From positions 1,674,001-1,738,000 of the forward strand of contig NZ_CP080998.1 of the NCBI RefSeq assembly GCF_019645835.1: 64,000 nt of DNA. Direction: 5' to 3'. The translations under genes and the position numbers were made by a program. Below the pieces are notes generated by a model. The model saw only the letters and a program-made list of their open reading frames with translations, was not told where the DNA came from and ran no database searches. Origin of the DNA: Mycolicibacterium holsaticum DSM 44478 = JCM 12374. Lineage in GTDB: Bacteria; Actinomycetota; Actinomycetes; Mycobacteriales; Mycobacteriaceae. Shown here piece after piece: positions 25,968 to 34,323 of the stretch; position 1 is the first letter of the stretch; each line of letters opens with the position of its first letter.

Positions 25968-26764
25968 TCTCGTTCACCGTCGCTCTGGTTCAATCTTTCG
26001 CGGACCCGCTCCAGGTCACCTAGCGCATCGGCAATCGTCTTCCTCAGCTGCTGGTTCTCCGCGTCGACGGCCCGTCGCTGCTGATCATGGGGCAGGATGC
26101 CGTGCAGGAACAACCCAACGCAATAACGCGTGTGCCGGTCGACCTGCTCATCGCTCAACAACACACCCCGAGCGCTCGCGTTGGCGGGACCGCCGGGAAC
26201 GAGATCGATGAATGCTTCGGCAGCCAAGGCGGCATCCTGAGCCGAGATCCCGTCCGGGCCGAGCCGTCGCCGGAACAGGTCAGCGAGATAAGCCAGGGTG
26301 GGTTCGGTGCCCCGCTGCACATTGAAGGCGCCGATCTCGGGCATGTGTCCCGAGACGGCGTTGGTTAGGCGCAGCAGGCGCAGGCCGCCGGGCCGCAGCA
26401 CGTTGGTGACCAGGATCCGTCCGATCGCAAGGAGGGTGTCCTCGATGTCGTCGGTCTCGGCAGCCTGCAGCTGCTCCACGGGGACGATCCACTCCTCGAT
26501 CGCCCTGGTGAGGGCAGCTTTGAACAAAGCTGTCTTGTCGCCGTACCGGGCGTAGACCGTGCGCTTGGCCATTCCGGCCGCAGCGGTGATCGCGTCGATA
26601 CTGGTGCGCTCGAACCCGTTCTCCAGGAACAGATCCAGCGCGGTATCGAGCAGCTGCTCATTGCTCAACGTCGGTCGACCTGGGCGGCGCTTCCGCGCGC
26701 CGGTTTCCGGGGCGCTATCCCGTCCGTCGGCGCGGGAACTTTCGATCACGATTCGATCTTCCAT
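25964..26764 (-). CDS. TetR family regulator with C-terminal coiled coil
   Basis: The 266-aa protein is long for a TetR regulator. A basic linker (GARKRRPGRPT) precedes the helix-turn-helix (SIDAITAAAGMAKRTVYARYG). After the ligand-binding domain, about 30 residues at the C-terminus (from DAENQQLRKTI) form a probable coiled coil. It probably controls its coupled SDR and perhaps the divergent LLM gene at 26928; an incomplete inverted repeat at 26817-26853 is a possible operator. Confidence 0.85.
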   Translation of the reverse strand: MEDRIVIESSRADGRDSAPETGARKRRPGRPTLSNEQLLDTALDLFLENGFERTSIDAITAAAGMAKRTVYARYGDKTALFKAALTRAIEEWIVPVEQLQAAETDDIEDTLLAIGRILVTNVLRPGGLRLLRLTNAVSGHMPEIGAFNVQRGTEPTLAYLADLFRRRLGPDGISAQDAALAAEAFIDLVPGGPANASARGVLLSDEQVDRHTRYCVGLFLHGILPHDQQRRAVDAENQQLRKTIADALGDLERVRERLNQSDGERE

Positions 26765-26816
26765 GGGAGGTCTTCCTGCGCTACAACCGGCTGGTGATTA
26801 AAACCGACATCGGTGA

Positions 26817-26871
26817 CTTTTTAGCATAAATCCCGCAAAACGTCGACTAAAAGAAACGGATGAGGTAACAA
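26817..26871 (+). promoter_or_regulatory. Candidate promoter and inverted repeat before the LLM gene
   Basis: CTTTTTAG (26817-26824) and CTAAAAG (26847-26853) form an imperfect inverted repeat with a 22-nt spacer. On the plus strand TCGACT (26843-26848) and TAACAA (26866-26871) are 17 nt apart, a plausible promoter for the gene at 26928. The -35 box overlaps the right half of the repeat. Confidence 0.4.
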
Positions 26872-26927
26872 TTGGTACCAGCCAAACTGTCGGCGGGCGG
26901 CCGCCACGAACGAACTGGAGAGAGACC

Positions 26928-27986
26928 ATGAAGGTCGGCATGCATCTGGGTTATCAGAACCTCCACGGCGTCCCCGACGTCGAGAGCTTCATGAAGGAGT
27001 CGAAGCTCGGCGTGGAAGCTGAAGCCATGGGCTTCGACTACGTCGGCCCCGTCGAGCACCACTTCACCGACTACGGGGCCTGCCCTGATCCCTTCCAACT
27101 GCTCTCTTGGGTGGCCGCCAAGACCAAGACGATCAATTTGGTCACCGCCGCAGTCATCCTGCCTTGGAACAACCCGCTGCGCGTCGTGGAACAGGCGATC
27201 GAACTCGATATCCTGTCCGAAGGCCGCCTGATTCTGGGCTTTGGCCGAGGCGCCGCGCGCCGTGAATTCCGTTCCTTCGGGGTAGAACTCGCCGACTCCC
27301 GCGAGATGTTCGACGAGGCAGCGGTCATCATCATGGAGGGCGTTGAGACCGGAATCGTCGAAGCCGACACCAAGTGGTATCAGATCCCTCGCACCGAGAT
27401 CCGCCCTCGCCCCTTCAAGTCCTTCAAAGACCGGACCATCATGGTGACGATGTCACCAAGTTCGGTAGACGTCGCAGCCAGATTCGGGCTCAAGGCGCTA
27501 CGCTTCTCCCAGGGAGACTGGCGCAATGCCATTCCCGAAATCACCCAGTACCGGGCCAATTTCAAGGCGTTGCACAACAAGACTGCGCCGCCGTTCATCA
27601 TCTCCGACTTCGTCTGCTGCTTCAACGATAAGCAGCGAGTCGCCGACTACACCGACAACTACTTCGCCAAGATGTTCTCCACCGTCGCCAACCACTACGA
27701 GTTCATGAGCGATCACTTCAAGGATCTGCCGTCGTACGCGGCCTGGACCGCCATGGGGCAGGCGGCTGCAGAAGCCGGCGGACCGGAGAAGGCCTATCGC
27801 GACTACATCTCGGGAAACATGATCGGCACGCCCGAGGAACTCGTCGAGCATCACCGCGTCCGCAAAGAGATGGTCGGCGACTACGAGATGCTCGCCAACT
27901 TCAGTTGGGGCGGGATGCCATACGAGCTGGTCTACGAGCAGCTCAAGCTGTTCGCCGACAAAGTTCTGCCTGACTTGAAGGGCTGA
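26928..27986 (+). CDS. LLM-class flavin-dependent oxidoreductase (monooxygenase-like)
   Basis: The 352-aa protein has the bacterial luciferase-like fold: MKVGMHLGYQN start, DYVGPVEHHF, TAAVILPWNNPLR, and RLILGFGRGAARREF. This looks like the FMN-using monooxygenase side of the family rather than the F420 dehydrogenases, but that is inference. GAGAGAG precedes the ATG. It is followed after 29 nt by a nitroreductase-fold gene that could reduce flavin for it. Confidence 0.87.
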   Translation: MKVGMHLGYQNLHGVPDVESFMKESKLGVEAEAMGFDYVGPVEHHFTDYGACPDPFQLLSWVAAKTKTINLVTAAVILPWNNPLRVVEQAIELDILSEGRLILGFGRGAARREFRSFGVELADSREMFDEAAVIIMEGVETGIVEADTKWYQIPRTEIRPRPFKSFKDRTIMVTMSPSSVDVAARFGLKALRFSQGDWRNAIPEITQYRANFKALHNKTAPPFIISDFVCCFNDKQRVADYTDNYFAKMFSTVANHYEFMSDHFKDLPSYAAWTAMGQAAAEAGGPEKAYRDYISGNMIGTPEELVEHHRVRKEMVGDYEMLANFSWGGMPYELVYEQLKLFADKVLPDLKG

Positions 27987-28015
27987 GTTCGCAGTGGTCT
28001 GTCGGACCGACTGCG

Positions 28016-28654
28016 GTGAAACTGAATCTTTCTGTCGATGAGGTGCTCTCGACGACCAGGGGGGTGGGGCAGCGACTCGACGTGACGCGGCCGGTGTCGC
28101 GTGCGGTGCTTGAAGAGTGCCTCGAGTTCGCGCTGCAGGCACCCAACGGCGCGAACCGCAACGAGTGGCGCTGGATCATCGTCGACGACAGAGCCATGGT
28201 AGCCAAGGTGGCAGCGGAATACCGAGCCGCGATGGATTTTTACCAGCAAGGCCAAGTCGGCAAGCCGGCATTGACCGATGGGGTGCCGGAAGGCGACAAG
28301 ATCACGGCATCGGCTTTCGCCCTCGCCGACAAACTGCATCAGATGCCGGCGATCCTCATACCCCTGATGCCTGGCCGGCCGGAGGGCAGGACCGTTGTCG
28401 AGCAGTCTCCGATGTGGGGTTCGATCCTTCAGGCGGTCTGGAGTTTCCTGCTCGCCCTGCGTGAGCGCGGTCTTGGCTCGGCGTGGACCACAGTCTCCTC
28501 GCGGCGGGAGCCTGAAATCGCCCAGATACTCGGCATTCCCCACGATCGCTACACACAAGTGGGAATGTTTCCGATCGCCTACACGATCGGCACCGACTTC
28601 AAGAAGGGCTATCGCAAGCCAATCTCGGAAGTCCTGACCTACAACAGTTTCTGA
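28016..28654 (+). CDS. Nitroreductase family protein
   Basis: The 212-aa protein has the FMN-dependent nitroreductase pattern: an N-terminal helix with STTRGVGQRLD, the APNGANRNEWRW phosphate-binding segment and the GLGSAWTT segment near residue 160. Members reduce nitro groups, quinones or flavins, or catalyse aromatising reactions. The start at GTG 28016 has only a weak ribosome site. It lies directly after the LLM gene and ends at a hairpin shared with the convergent SDR. Confidence 0.82.
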   Translation: MKLNLSVDEVLSTTRGVGQRLDVTRPVSRAVLEECLEFALQAPNGANRNEWRWIIVDDRAMVAKVAAEYRAAMDFYQQGQVGKPALTDGVPEGDKITASAFALADKLHQMPAILIPLMPGRPEGRTVVEQSPMWGSILQAVWSFLLALRERGLGSAWTTVSSRREPEIAQILGIPHDRYTQVGMFPIAYTIGTDFKKGYRKPISEVLTYNSF

Positions 28655-28657
28655 ACA

Positions 28658-28681
28658 GCGCGGACCGCGATCGGTCTGCGC
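28658..28681. terminator. Hairpin between convergent genes
   Basis: A 10-bp stem (28658-28667 with 28672-28681, one G-U type pair) around the loop CGAT lies 4 nt after the nitroreductase stop and 10 nt before the convergent SDR stop. It could end transcription from both sides. No T-run. Confidence 0.45.
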
Positions 28682-28690
28682 CCCGCCCGA

Positions 28691-29584
28691 TTACTGCCCG
28701 GGACCGTTGGGCCATTTGATCAGAGTGCCCGCATCGATCGGAATACTGGTTCCGGTCATGTGTTTCGACTCATCCGACGCCAGGAAGAGCACCAGCTCGG
28801 CGACGTCTTCGGGTTCGATCCACGCGGTGGGCAGGGCGTGATAGAACTCCGAGGCGGGTTGGAAGTCGGCTCTGCTGACGGGACCTTCCAGGTCAGGGCG
28901 AAAGACCTGGTAGATGCCATCGTTGTTCATCAGATGGGTGTTGCAGTTGGTCGGATGCACGACATTGACTCGGATTCCAGTCGGCGCCAGATGTAGTGCC
29001 ATCTGCTGGGTATAGCCGACCAACGCCTGCTTCGACCAGCTGTACCCGGCGCCGCCAGGCCCCATGATGACGCGAGGATCGGCGGTCACGCTGAAGCTGC
29101 CTGGGAGCAGCGCCGCCGTGGACCCGGTGATGACGATCGACGCCCCAGTGCCCGCGGGCAAAAGGTACGGTACTGATACCGCCAACGTGTTCATCACGCC
29201 GATGAGATCGACGTCGACGGCATCTTGGAAGTCCAGCGGCTGGGGGTCACCCATGGCCATCGGAAGGATGCCGGCATTGGCCATAACCGTGGTGAGTTGG
29301 CCGAGCTGGGCCAATCCGTCCGCCAGTGCGTCGGCGAGTTGCTCGCGTTGACGAACGTCGGCCTTGGCCGTCACGCAGGCCCGACCCTCCTTTTCGACGA
29401 GGCGTTTTGTCTCCCCGAGGTCATCCCAGCTGGCCATGGGGTAGGGGTTCGACTCGATGTCCTCGCAGATATCGATCGCGATGATGTCGGCACCTTCGCG
29501 GGCCTGTAACACCGCGTGTGCACGGCCCTGGCCGCGGCCGGCGCCGGTGATGAACGAGACCTTCCCCGCCATGCGTCCTGCCAT
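28691..29584 (-). CDS. Mycofactocin-type SDR family oxidoreductase
   Basis: The 297-aa SDR belongs to the mycofactocin-coupled subfamily: MAGKVSFITGAGRGQGRAHA start, IIAIDIC motif, an insertion after the first strand, the YSWSK catalytic motif, and the HPTNCNTHLMNN segment seen in its relatives at 32242 and 54416. Such enzymes hold NAD(H) without release and pass electrons to mycofactocin. ATG 29584 has GGAGGA 3 nt upstream, ruling out a longer frame. It is the second gene of a two-SDR transcript from promoter e. Confidence 0.88.
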   Translation of the reverse strand: MAGRMAGKVSFITGAGRGQGRAHAVLQAREGADIIAIDICEDIESNPYPMASWDDLGETKRLVEKEGRACVTAKADVRQREQLADALADGLAQLGQLTTVMANAGILPMAMGDPQPLDFQDAVDVDLIGVMNTLAVSVPYLLPAGTGASIVITGSTAALLPGSFSVTADPRVIMGPGGAGYSWSKQALVGYTQQMALHLAPTGIRVNVVHPTNCNTHLMNNDGIYQVFRPDLEGPVSRADFQPASEFYHALPTAWIEPEDVAELVLFLASDESKHMTGTSIPIDAGTLIKWPNGPGQ

Positions 29585-29609
29585 GAATCCTCCTGTGCGG
29601 TGGGAAACT

Positions 29610-30374
29610 TCAGAGTGTACGGAACAGGCCGCCGTCGACAAGCACCTGCGCACCGTTGATATACCCGGCGGCATCGCTGGCCAGGAACACGCATAGGCCG
29701 ACCAAATCCTGTGGCACGCCAATTCGCTTCATGGGGTTGATCGCAGCCGCGGCGGCCTGGCCCTCGGCGCCCCACGCCTTCGACATATCGGTGTCGAATG
29801 CACCGGGCATCACAAGATTGGCGCGCACCTTCGGCGCCCATGCTCCGGCCAGCGCCAGCGTCAGCGCGTTCAACCCCGCCTTCGCCATGGCATACGGAAG
29901 GTCGGCTGCGTCGGGACGCAGGGTCCCCGCAGATGTCACGTTGATGATCGATCCACCATCGGCCTCTGCCATTCGGGTGCCGAAGAGAGCCGATAGGCGG
30001 AACGGTCCACGGGCGTTGACGGCCTGAACCTTGTCGTAGAGCTCTTGGGTCACCGTCGTCAGATTGTCGTAAACCGGCGACATCCCTGCGTTGTTCACCA
30101 GTACGTCGCAGCGACCAAACGTCTCGTAGACCGTCTCGAACAGGGCATCCGCGTCCTCCCACCGTCCGACGTGGCAGGCGAACGGTAGCGCACGTCGGTT
30201 GGTACTGGCCTCGATCTCCTTGGCAGTCAGTCGGCAATTCTCCAGCTTGCGACTTGCGATGACGACTTCTGCACCTGCCTCCGCGAAGCCTTGGGCGACG
30301 GCACGTCCGATTCCGGTGCTACCGCCGGTGATCACCACGACCTTGCCCGTCAGATCCAGCAATTCAGTCAACAT
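29610..30374 (-). CDS. SDR family oxidoreductase
   Basis: The 254-aa classical SDR has TGGSTGIGRAV, NNAGMSP, Ser in NVTSAGT and the intact YAMAK motif, ending in VDGG. It should act on an alcohol/ketone pair. It leads a two-SDR transcript (25 nt to the next gene). Its promoter at 30469-30497 is one of the shared TTGACT-N17-TTAGCT set, with a leader of about 90 nt. Confidence 0.9.
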   Translation of the reverse strand: MLTELLDLTGKVVVITGGSTGIGRAVAQGFAEAGAEVVIASRKLENCRLTAKEIEASTNRRALPFACHVGRWEDADALFETVYETFGRCDVLVNNAGMSPVYDNLTTVTQELYDKVQAVNARGPFRLSALFGTRMAEADGGSIINVTSAGTLRPDAADLPYAMAKAGLNALTLALAGAWAPKVRANLVMPGAFDTDMSKAWGAEGQAAAAAINPMKRIGVPQDLVGLCVFLASDAAGYINGAQVLVDGGLFRTL

Positions 30375-30468
30375 CTACTTGGCTCATCGGTTCTTCGCTC
30401 CGGTTCCGCAGAGACGCGAGTATTGGTGTGGCACTGGCGAGTAATTAAGTCGCCTAGATCCCGCTGCT

Positions 30469-30497
30469 AGCTAAGCGTAGATGTACGACTGAGTCAA
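30469..30497 (-). promoter_or_regulatory. Promoter e: TTGACT-N17-TTAGCT
   Basis: On the minus strand TTGACT (30497-30492), a 17-nt spacer containing GTCGT and TTAGCT (30474-30469) reproduce promoters b and c exactly at both boxes. It serves the SDR pair at 28691-30374. Confidence 0.7.
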
Positions 30498-30536
30498 CTG
30501 TTCTTTGCAAGCCAGCGCGTTTCCAGTACCTTTGCA

Positions 30537-30556
30537 GCTTAGGCATTTGACTAAAT
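30537..30556 (+). promoter_or_regulatory. Palindromic operator, copy 3 (TTAG-N8-CTAA)
   Basis: GCTTAGGCATTTGACTAAAT has five mismatches to copy 1 at 19041 and keeps the TTAGGC and GACTAA half-sites. It ends 10 nt before the start of the gene of unknown function at 30567. Confidence 0.55.
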
Positions 30557-30566
30557 AGGAGACGCC

Positions 30567-31115
30567 GTGACGTTCGTCGAACAAGATTCCGCCTCAGAGC
30601 GGTATCGGCTCGATGTGATGGCTACCAGAATCGCAGACACCGTGAACTGCGCCGGTGGCTGGATCTTCGACCGCGCCATGGATGGGTGGGACATAACAGT
30701 GTTCGTCGCCTTCGACCACAACGATGCCCGGCCGCTAGAGATCCTCGGTGCGAAGGTAGCCGATCTGGCCCGCGTAGCCGACCGGCCGGAGCGATCACCA
30801 GAGGCGTTAAGCGTGGCCGCGGATCTCTATGCGACGGATGGGAGGGTGCGGTACGCCGTGCGCAAGGCTTTTAGGCGACGCACTCCGGAGATCACCTTGT
30901 GGGGGAACCAAACTCCGCCGGAGCTGAAGCGTGGGGCGGTCGTCGTGCAGCATCAACTTACGAATGCGGCAAGAGCTTTCAAGGCCCACGCCCTGGCGGC
31001 CGCCGGCATTCACAGCGGCTCGGTGGATCCGGTGGAAACCCTCAGCAGGGCGCGGCGCAATTCGCGGGTGGCACAGGACAGCTTCGATGACCGACATCTC
31101 GTGAGGCTGGTATGA
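30567..31115 (+). CDS. Conserved protein of unknown function (paralogue of 58172)
   Basis: I do not recognise a characterised family. The 182-aa protein has a conserved core shared with the product at 58172: YRLDVMA, AGGW-(I/V)-(F/Y)-DR-(A/V)-M-x-GWD-(I/V)-TV near residues 28-46, ARPLEILGAK, a helix-rich centre, and (E/V)ITLWG followed by ARAFKAHAL. It looks soluble and alpha/beta. AGGAG precedes GTG 30567. The palindrome at 30537-30556 suggests control together with the P450 and HsaA-like genes. Convergent with the phosphotransferase gene. Confidence 0.75.
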   Translation: MTFVEQDSASERYRLDVMATRIADTVNCAGGWIFDRAMDGWDITVFVAFDHNDARPLEILGAKVADLARVADRPERSPEALSVAADLYATDGRVRYAVRKAFRRRTPEITLWGNQTPPELKRGAVVVQHQLTNAARAFKAHALAAAGIHSGSVDPVETLSRARRNSRVAQDSFDDRHLVRLV

Positions 31116-31159
31116 AACGCTGCGCAACACGGAGACCCTGGTGGGCTGAGTTGCGGAAC

Positions 31160-32230
31160 TTAGGCGATGGCGTCGATGGCCGCGCGGGTGTCCAGTTCGA
31201 CGAACGCCGCCGCATACCGTTGCGCCAGCGCGAGGCAGATGTCGGCGTCCTGCCAAGCATCCCCGCCCGACAGCGTCGCCATCCAGATCGCCAGCCCATG
31301 TGCGACGGATGCCCGGTAGCGCAGCCAGATCTCTTCGGCCGCAGGCAGTTCCGCCGACGGCAGCGTCAGCGCATTGCGGTACTCCTCGAGCAGGCCGCGC
31401 TCGCCGCCTCTGCGGTCCTCGATCGTCAACGCTCCCTGCAGGAAGTAGCCGACGTCGAGTGACCAGTTGCCGCGCCGCGCCATCTGCCAGTCCAGGAATC
31501 CGACCTCGTCATCGGGCAGCACGTAGGTGTTGCCGATGTGCGGATCGCCGTGCAGCAGAGTCTGTGGCGCGCTGGTCAGGGTCCCGATGTAGCGCGCCCA
31601 GATGTCGACGAACAGTTCGGTTCCGCTCAGCGCGGGGATCTCGGCGGGAACGCTGTCGCCCAACCGCTCATGGGCGATGTGCAACGGCGCGTGCTCGAGC
31701 CCTTCGAACGCGACGAACGGCTCGAGCCAGCCCAGTGCCGGTTCGGTCGCCAAGCGCTCACCCCAGAACCGGCTGTGCATGCGCGCCAGTCCGCGCACTC
31801 CGCTGGCCACCTGCTCGACCGTCATCGGCCGCGTGGAGTCGCGAGGGTCGGCGCCGCGGGCGACGACGTCCTCCATGATCATCAGGAAGTTCCTGACGTC
31901 CTCGTCGATGAGCGCCGCGTAGACCGCCGGGTGATCCAGCGGCAACGCGACACCCGACATGAACAGCCGCGGCTCGTGATACAGCCCACTGGTCAGCGCC
32001 ACCAGGTCGGCGTGTTCGGGGTCGACGGCCTTGGCGAACACCGTCGCAGGCCCGCTGCCCGCTGAATACGTCAACGCCAACCGGGCACGCCGATTGGTGC
32101 CGTCGTCGCGAAGCGCCACCCTCACCGTGTCGACAACGACCCCCGGATGATCACGCGCGAGTGCCGCCGTCATCCATTCCGGGCCGATGTCTTCCCATTC
32201 CCGCGGCAGCGAAAGCTCCGCGACAGCCAT
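31160..32230 (-). CDS. Aminoglycoside-phosphotransferase-fold kinase
   Basis: The 356-aa protein has the APH kinase core: an N-lobe with FAKAVD, the catalytic loop LLHGDPHIGNTY and the metal-binding FLDWQ. Real substrates of chromosomal APH-fold proteins in mycobacteria are usually metabolites, not antibiotics. It is last in an operon with a mycofactocin SDR (11 nt away) and a P450, so a hydroxylated or acyl intermediate is the likely substrate (inference). Only about 19% of the sequence is alignable by eye with the APH at 59642 (motif level). Confidence 0.82.
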   Translation of the reverse strand: MAVAELSLPREWEDIGPEWMTAALARDHPGVVVDTVRVALRDDGTNRRARLALTYSAGSGPATVFAKAVDPEHADLVALTSGLYHEPRLFMSGVALPLDHPAVYAALIDEDVRNFLMIMEDVVARGADPRDSTRPMTVEQVASGVRGLARMHSRFWGERLATEPALGWLEPFVAFEGLEHAPLHIAHERLGDSVPAEIPALSGTELFVDIWARYIGTLTSAPQTLLHGDPHIGNTYVLPDDEVGFLDWQMARRGNWSLDVGYFLQGALTIEDRRGGERGLLEEYRNALTLPSAELPAAEEIWLRYRASVAHGLAIWMATLSGGDAWQDADICLALAQRYAAAFVELDTRAAIDAIA

Positions 32231-32241
32231 GTGTGCGGCTC

Positions 32242-33081
32242 CTACTTCAGGCAGCTGCCGCCGTCGACCGGCAGCGTGACACCGGTGACGAAGCGCGCCT
32301 CATCCGATGCCAGGAACAGCACCGCGTTGGCGATGTCCTCCGGCTCGACCCAGCCGATCGGCAGCGTGTGCATCATCTGGCCGACGACCTTCATATCCTC
32401 GGGGCCCGGGTTCTCCAGGTCGGGCCGGAACAGCCTCATGGTGCCGTCGTTCATGAACAGCGGCGTGTTGACGTTGGTGGGATGCACCGAGTTGACGCGG
32501 ATGTTCTGGGCACCGAGTTCGACGGCGAACGTCCGCATCAGGCCCACCACACCGTGTTTGGCGGCGACGTAGTGACCCGTGTGTGGGTAGGCCTTCAGGC
32601 CACCGACCGAGCTGGTGAGGATGATCGAACCGCCGCGGCCGCCCTCGAGGATGTGCGGCACACCCGCCTTGACGGTTTTCCACACTCCGCCGAGGTTGAT
32701 GTCGATCATCGCCGTCCAGTCTGTTTCGCTGGTCTTGTCCAGCGTCTGGCCGCCGTTTCCGATGCCGGCATTGGCCACGATGATGTCCAGCCGGCCCAGT
32801 TGCTCAACACCGGTGTCGACCGCCGCCTTGAGCGCGTCGTAGTCGCGGACGTCGACCTCGGCCGTGTAGATGCGGCGGTTGTAACCCTTGACCAGATCGG
32901 CGGTTTCGGCGAGGTCCTCGGGGGTGGAGGCGTCGATCAAGTCGACGGTGTCGATCTTCTTGCAGATGTCCACCGCGATGATGTCGGCGCCCTCCTGGGC
33001 CAGCCGCACCGCATGGGCGCGGCCCTGACCGCGCGCCGCGCCGGTGATGAAAGCGACCTTGCCCTCAACACGTCCCGTCAT
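32242..33081 (-). CDS. Mycofactocin-coupled SDR (carveol dehydrogenase-like)
   Basis: The 279-aa SDR has TGAARGQGRAHA, the IIAVDIC motif with the subfamily insertion, NAGIGNGG, SSVGGLKAYPHTGHYVAAKHG containing the catalytic YVAAK, and HPTNVNTPLF. It is closely similar to the SDR at 54416. Family members such as carveol dehydrogenase oxidise alcohols with non-exchangeable NAD linked to mycofactocin. GAGGTAA lies before the ATG. It follows the P450 by 30 nt, suggesting oxidation of the alcohol that the P450 forms. Confidence 0.93.
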   Translation of the reverse strand: MTGRVEGKVAFITGAARGQGRAHAVRLAQEGADIIAVDICKKIDTVDLIDASTPEDLAETADLVKGYNRRIYTAEVDVRDYDALKAAVDTGVEQLGRLDIIVANAGIGNGGQTLDKTSETDWTAMIDINLGGVWKTVKAGVPHILEGGRGGSIILTSSVGGLKAYPHTGHYVAAKHGVVGLMRTFAVELGAQNIRVNSVHPTNVNTPLFMNDGTMRLFRPDLENPGPEDMKVVGQMMHTLPIGWVEPEDIANAVLFLASDEARFVTGVTLPVDGGSCLK

Positions 33082-33111
33082 CGGTTACCTCAATTCGTTG
33101 TCGTTGCAATG

Positions 33112-34323
33112 TCAGGAAACAAAGGTGGGCATGGACTCCCAGCCCCGGACCGCGGTGGTCTGAGACGGACGCGCGTTCGGCCAGTCGACCTCCCACGTCG
33201 GGAACCTCTTGAGAATCTCCTCGAGCGCGATCTTGCCCTCCAGTCGCGCCAGCGCGTTGCCCATGCAGAAGTGCGTGCCCGCACCGAACGTCATGTGCGA
33301 ACGCTGTTCCCGGTGAATATCGAAGACGTCGCCGTCGGGCGGGAAGCGGCGATGGTCGCGGTTGGCCGATCCGACGAGCATCAGCATCGCCGAACCCTCG
33401 GGCACCGTCTGACCGTAATACTGGACGTCTCGGGTGACGTAGCGGGCGATCTGCAGCGCGGGGGGTTCCCAACGCAGGATCTCTTCGACCGCCTGGGGGA
33501 TCAGGCTGGGATCGGCGACCAACTCGGCACGCTGATCCGGGTAATCGGCGAGTGTCTTTCCCGCCCAACCGATCAGACGCGTCGTCGTCTCGCTGCCAGC
33601 GGTGGCGATGACCGTCAGGTACATCAGCAGCTCTTCGCGGCGCAACTTGCGCCGTGTCCCGGTTTCGTCCTCGAACTCCGCGTTGAGCAGGTCGGTCATG
33701 ATGTCGTCGGAAGGATGGTCGGTGCGGTAGTCGATGAACTCGGCGAACACCTCACCGGTGGCCATCAGGTCGACGTTGTCGCTCTGCAACGTCGCTTCAC
33801 CGTGGTCGGTCACGCGACGCTGGTCTTCTTCCGGAATGCCAAGCAGCATACCGATAACCCGCATCGGCATCTGCTCGCCGAGATCGTTGACGAAGTCAAA
33901 TCGGTCCGTGCCCGCCAGCGGATCCAGACAGCGGGCGGTGAACTCACGGATCTGCGGTTCCAACGCGAGCACCTTGCGCGGGGTGAACACCCGCGACAGC
34001 AGGTTTCGGTGGATGTTGTGGATCGGCGGGTCCTCGAAAATCAGTGTGCCGGGCGGGATCTCCATCCCCGACTTGATGATCTCGAGCAGCGCCCCGCGAC
34101 CGGAGATGAAGGTCTCGTGATCGATGACCGCCTTGTTGACGTCTTCGAAACGGCTCAACGCGTAGAAGTCGTGTTTGTCGTTGTAGTACAGCGGGGCCTC
34201 TTCGCGGAGGCGGGCGAACACCGGGTAGGGGTTCATGTTGAGGTCGATGTTGTACGGGTCGTAATACAACTCGGCTTCCGTCCCGACGTTTCGCACGTCG
34301 GGGTTGTCAGCACTGATCGTCAC
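33112..34323 (-). CDS. Cytochrome P450 (paralogue of 19104)
   Basis: The 403-aa P450 has the I-helix TAGSETTTRL and heme ligand Cys353 in GTHFCMG. The N-terminal DPYPV-x-(A/R)RLREEAPLYYN block and the C-terminal ALARLEGKIALEEILKRFP block are shared with the P450 at 19104. The start is GTG 34323, with a purine-rich AGAGG some distance upstream. It leads a P450-SDR-kinase transcript. A divergently placed tesB-type gene does not share its promoter, since both run on the minus strand. Confidence 0.93.
   Translation of the reverse strand: MTISADNPDVRNVGTEAELYYDPYNIDLNMNPYPVFARLREEAPLYYNDKHDFYALSRFEDVNKAVIDHETFISGRGALLEIIKSGMEIPPGTLIFEDPPIHNIHRNLLSRVFTPRKVLALEPQIREFTARCLDPLAGTDRFDFVNDLGEQMPMRVIGMLLGIPEEDQRRVTDHGEATLQSDNVDLMATGEVFAEFIDYRTDHPSDDIMTDLLNAEFEDETGTRRKLRREELLMYLTVIATAGSETTTRLIGWAGKTLADYPDQRAELVADPSLIPQAVEEILRWEPPALQIARYVTRDVQYYGQTVPEGSAMLMLVGSANRDHRRFPPDGDVFDIHREQRSHMTFGAGTHFCMGNALARLEGKIALEEILKRFPTWEVDWPNARPSQTTAVRGWESMPTFVS

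Noticed and set aside
31160-32230. Antibiotic resistance (aminoglycoside phosphotransferase)
   Set aside because: Fold motifs fit, but the operon with a P450 and mycofactocin SDR and the family's many metabolic members make a metabolic kinase likelier.
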